A stretch of 64,000 nucleotides of DNA, taken from NCBI RefSeq assembly GCF_023195755.1, contig NZ_CP096203.1, positions 1,984,001-2,048,000 on the forward strand. The letters run 5' to 3'. The translations under genes and the position numbers were made by a program. A model generated the notes under the pieces. That model was not told the DNA's origin, ran no database searches, and worked only from the letters and a program-made list of their open reading frames with translations. Positions 61,833 through 64,000 of this stretch are shown one piece after another. Every line of letters starts with the position of its first letter. Position 1 is the first letter of the stretch. The stretch is from Chryseobacterium nepalense. GTDB lineage: Bacteria > Bacteroidota > Bacteroidia > Flavobacteriales > Weeksellaceae.

Positions 61833-63251
61833 TTATTGGTCTTTTTCAGCAATAGAAAAGTGATAATAAAATTGAAAATATCTTTTATCTTGAACCAACC
61901 TATATCGAGATTCTTTAAAATCCCAAACTCTACCACACCAATGATTGTTTTCGTCAATTTCTGATTCATCAAAGTATCCTCTATCATTATTGTCAGTTCC
62001 TAAATAATCAACTATAATTTTAACCATTTCTTTAATTTCTTTATAAAATACTCCTAAGCAATTTGTTGGTAATTCCTTACCAAACATAAGAGTATAAGAA
62101 TTTTTATCAGTATCTGAATTAAAAATATAAATTCTATTAAAATATCCAAAATAATAGAAATTAGAGAAATGAACATGATAAAAGTTGTTTGGATTACCTG
62201 TAACATCATAGAAATTTCCTAATCTTAATGCATCAGTAAACTTATTCCAGCTTGTTGTAAAATCTTTTTTTTCAATATTTTCATGATAAAATTTGATAAA
62301 TTCCTCAGGTTTTAACACATGAGTGAAAATATCCTTTTTTTGGTAAACAGCTTTAGCTTTCTGATAATTCTTTTTATCATTGGTAATATAAATATCACAT
62401 GATGAAGCAAATGCAGTATGAAATGCATCTTGAGTAGTATTTTTAAAAGTATTTTTCTCTTTGTCCGTAACTTTTACTTTATCTGAATAAAAACCATGCA
62501 TATCCAAATTAATATAAGCAGAACTTAAATCATTAAACCATTTAGGAGCATGTTTTTCATCCATATAATCTTTTTCTAATGGGCTTTCAACCCCTAATTT
62601 TATATATGTCTCTTTTAAAACTTCAAATGGATTATTATTAGGATCATTAAGCTTTCCTTGATTGATATTTAGGTTTTTAAATGGATTTTTTAAATCTTTA
62701 TAACCTTCTTTTTCATTAATGTTTTCCAACATTTTTCCCATTGAATCAAAAAAACCTTCCATAGTTGGATTTTCTTTTAAACCTGGAAACATAACATTCA
62801 TAAAGTCTGCACTTTGAGGGTTCTCGAATGCATCTTTAAAAATATTATCGAGAGGGAATGACTTCAAAGATGTTTTAATAGGATCAATTAATTCGGTATC
62901 TTTATCATTATTACTAATTGAGCTGAATATTTTATCAAATGAAAAATCATTCATGAGATTTTTACTATCAATTTCATTCTCAAATAAATGAAAAGGTTCA
63001 TTATGTTGGATAACTATATCTTTGCCATTATTGAAAATACAAAGGTCTTGTGTTATTTCAGATAGAAATTCCAAATCAGATTGTATTTCTGTATTTACTT
63101 TATCATCCGAATAACTTGAGGCAATATCTGAAATATGTGAAGTAGAATAAATAATAATAAATTTTTCTGATTGTCGTATTATTTTTTCTAATTCCTCAAA
63201 TCTTCCATTTTTGATTCCATTTAGAACATTCCAATCAATATATAGTTTCAT
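61833..63251 (-). CDS. Large PIN-like domain protein with internal insertion
   Basis: The 472-residue product starts MKLYIDWNVLNGI, the first strand of PIN-like nucleases with Asp6, and has IIYSTSHISDIAS (second acidic Asp42). It later has QDAFHTAFASSCDIYITNDK, the standard PIN motif, with D275, H278, D286 and D292. Between these halves are about 190 residues of Asn/Asp/Lys-rich sequence (about 60-250), and a further ~150-residue C-terminal domain (FYDVTGNPNNFYHVHFSNFY, WCGRVWDFKESRY). PIN folds are Mg-dependent RNases or DNases, often in toxins and defence. No antitoxin or partner gene is seen. The gene is strikingly AT-rich and stands next to ssrA, a common integration site. Confidence 0.78.
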   Translation of the reverse strand: MKLYIDWNVLNGIKNGRFEELEKIIRQSEKFIIIYSTSHISDIASSYSDDKVNTEIQSDLEFLSEITQDLCIFNNGKDIVIQHNEPFHLFENEIDSKNLMNDFSFDKIFSSISNNDKDTELIDPIKTSLKSFPLDNIFKDAFENPQSADFMNVMFPGLKENPTMEGFFDSMGKMLENINEKEGYKDLKNPFKNLNINQGKLNDPNNNPFEVLKETYIKLGVESPLEKDYMDEKHAPKWFNDLSSAYINLDMHGFYSDKVKVTDKEKNTFKNTTQDAFHTAFASSCDIYITNDKKNYQKAKAVYQKKDIFTHVLKPEEFIKFYHENIEKKDFTTSWNKFTDALRLGNFYDVTGNPNNFYHVHFSNFYYFGYFNRIYIFNSDTDKNSYTLMFGKELPTNCLGVFYKEIKEMVKIIVDYLGTDNNDRGYFDESEIDENNHWCGRVWDFKESRYRLVQDKRYFQFYYHFSIAEKDQ

Positions 63252-63698
63252 TGCTAAAATTATTTTTTCTTTTACTTCACTTAATGATTAATTCCGACAT
63301 ATGATTCATTTGTAATTCTTATATACTATATTTTTAATTAAGACTTTGCATACTGAGTTAAAAGTTCTATTTTACTAATTATTATCTTTTAAAGATACAA
63401 CATTATTTATCAATATTTTATGGTTTTCCATACATAAAACATAACAACTCAAACCAATGAGACATACTCACAAGAAATAGATATAATTAAAAAATGAAAC
63501 ATATTTGCACTAAATATCCTTAAAAAAATGAAGTTCATCTATTACTTAGTTTACAAATTCATTTATAGAATTCGAATACTTCTACCCTACCCCCTCCGTA
63601 CAAACACCTAATCCTCCAATTGGTCATTTCCACGCTATCCCGGATGTTTTTTTCTGCGTTACTTTGACATACAAAACAACCTATAAAAAACAAACATC
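63252..63698. other. AT-rich spacer between PIN-like gene and the next gene
   Basis: About 450 bp of AT-rich DNA. I see no coding frame, no tRNA-like sequence and no duplicate of the ssrA 3' end. TTACTTTG near 63659-63666, one base off the TAnnTTTG consensus, may be the -7 box of the following gene. Confidence 0.5.
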
Positions 63699-64000
63699 AT
63701 GGAAGCAAACACAAGCTACAACGCAAATTCTACGGGAGAATTAAAACTAGGAGGAGGTGCTCAATTTTGGGTATACCTTTCACCGCAAAATGACACGGCA
63801 AAAATGATCGGACAGTGGAGAGTAACTTTTTCACAAGGAAACTGGAAAGACATGATCTCCAGTGAAAATCCAACCAAGCAACTTCAGACTCCGGGTCTTT
63901 CAGGAATTTTTGATATTAAAGTAGAATTGTTAAGCGGTTCTACCGGAACATGGAGAGAAATTCCGGCTCAGGAAGGAAGCAGAAACCAGATCGGATGCAA
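63699..64000 (+). CDS. Hypothetical protein, 3' end beyond the window
   Basis: Only the first 100 codons are present. The protein begins MEANTSYNANSTGELKLGGG without a signal peptide, then AQFWVYLSPQNDTAKMIGQW, a FDIKVELLSG strand and EIPAQEGSRNQIGC. Alternating polar and aromatic residues suggest a beta-sandwich. I do not recognise the family. The ATG follows an A-rich leader typical for flavobacterial translation starts. Confidence 0.65.
   Translation, partial: MEANTSYNANSTGELKLGGGAQFWVYLSPQNDTAKMIGQWRVTFSQGNWKDMISSENPTKQLQTPGLSGIFDIKVELLSGSTGTWREIPAQEGSRNQIGC

Noticed and set aside
61700..63698. Integrative element inserted at the ssrA 3' end
   Set aside because: No integrase and no second copy of the ssrA 3' end were found within the window; the PIN-like gene alone does not establish an island, although more could lie beyond the right edge.

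Overview
The window looks like chromosome of a flavobacterium of the Chryseobacterium/Weeksellaceae type. Supporting signs are type IX secretion (T9SS) sorting domains of types A and B at the C-termini of secreted proteins, the Bacteroidota promoter element TAnnTTTG in front of many genes, few Shine-Dalgarno sites, typical families (DUF3467 next to rpoC, DUF5777, DUF4394, DUF4469) and a tmRNA whose tag reads GNEEFALAA. The genus is an inference; the phylum is secure.

Layout. 1-3.8 kb: an unknown protein, a rifampin ADP-ribosyltransferase (arr), a RibD/DHFR-like reductase, a T9SS cargo protein and a small outer-membrane barrel. 3.8-6.6 kb: a secreted nucleotide pyrophosphatase/phosphodiesterase between two arrays of a ~165-bp intergenic repeat. 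6.7-12.8 kb: a minus-strand surface-protein cluster (HU-like/DUF4469 protein, two T9SS cargo proteins, two modular adhesin-like proteins, one ending in a C-type-lectin-like domain). 13-27 kb: housekeeping and metabolism (zinc alcohol dehydrogenase with divergent AraC regulator, esterase, alpha-amylase, DNA polymerase IV, TlpA-like thioredoxin, purine nucleoside phosphorylase, lpxK, truA, ABC exporter, MHS-type transporter). 27-31 kb: a Crp/Fnr regulator followed by a five-gene envelope redox operon (DUF5777 barrel, c-type cytochrome lipoprotein, YceI, ankyrin protein, DOMON protein with T9SS signal). 31-45 kb: the core transcription/translation block DUF3467-rpoC-rpoB-rplL-rplJ-rplA-rplK-nusG-secE-tRNA-Trp-tuf, transcribed right to left. 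45-55 kb: a DUF4394 lipoprotein and a CusCBA/CzcCBA-type metal efflux system with its two-component regulator. 55-58 kb: a tRNA array, hpf, xerC-like recombinase, rpsU. 58-64 kb: a giant T9SS type B surface protein, ssrA, a large PIN-like protein and a gene cut by the window end.

The points most worth a second look are: the redox operon, with a CRP-like palindrome placed at about -41 of its promoter; the ~10-kb efflux block separating the tRNA Thr-Tyr-Gly-Thr array from tuf, which are joined in many bacteria; the tandem duplication of the Thr-Tyr-Gly tRNA unit, in which one tRNA-Gly has lost a base of its T-arm; the 470-residue PIN-like protein beside ssrA; exchange of signal peptides and head modules among neighbouring surface-protein genes; and several promoters whose -7 box sits only 4-6 nt before the start codon, suggesting leaderless mRNAs. 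All family assignments are by eye from motifs, without database searches.
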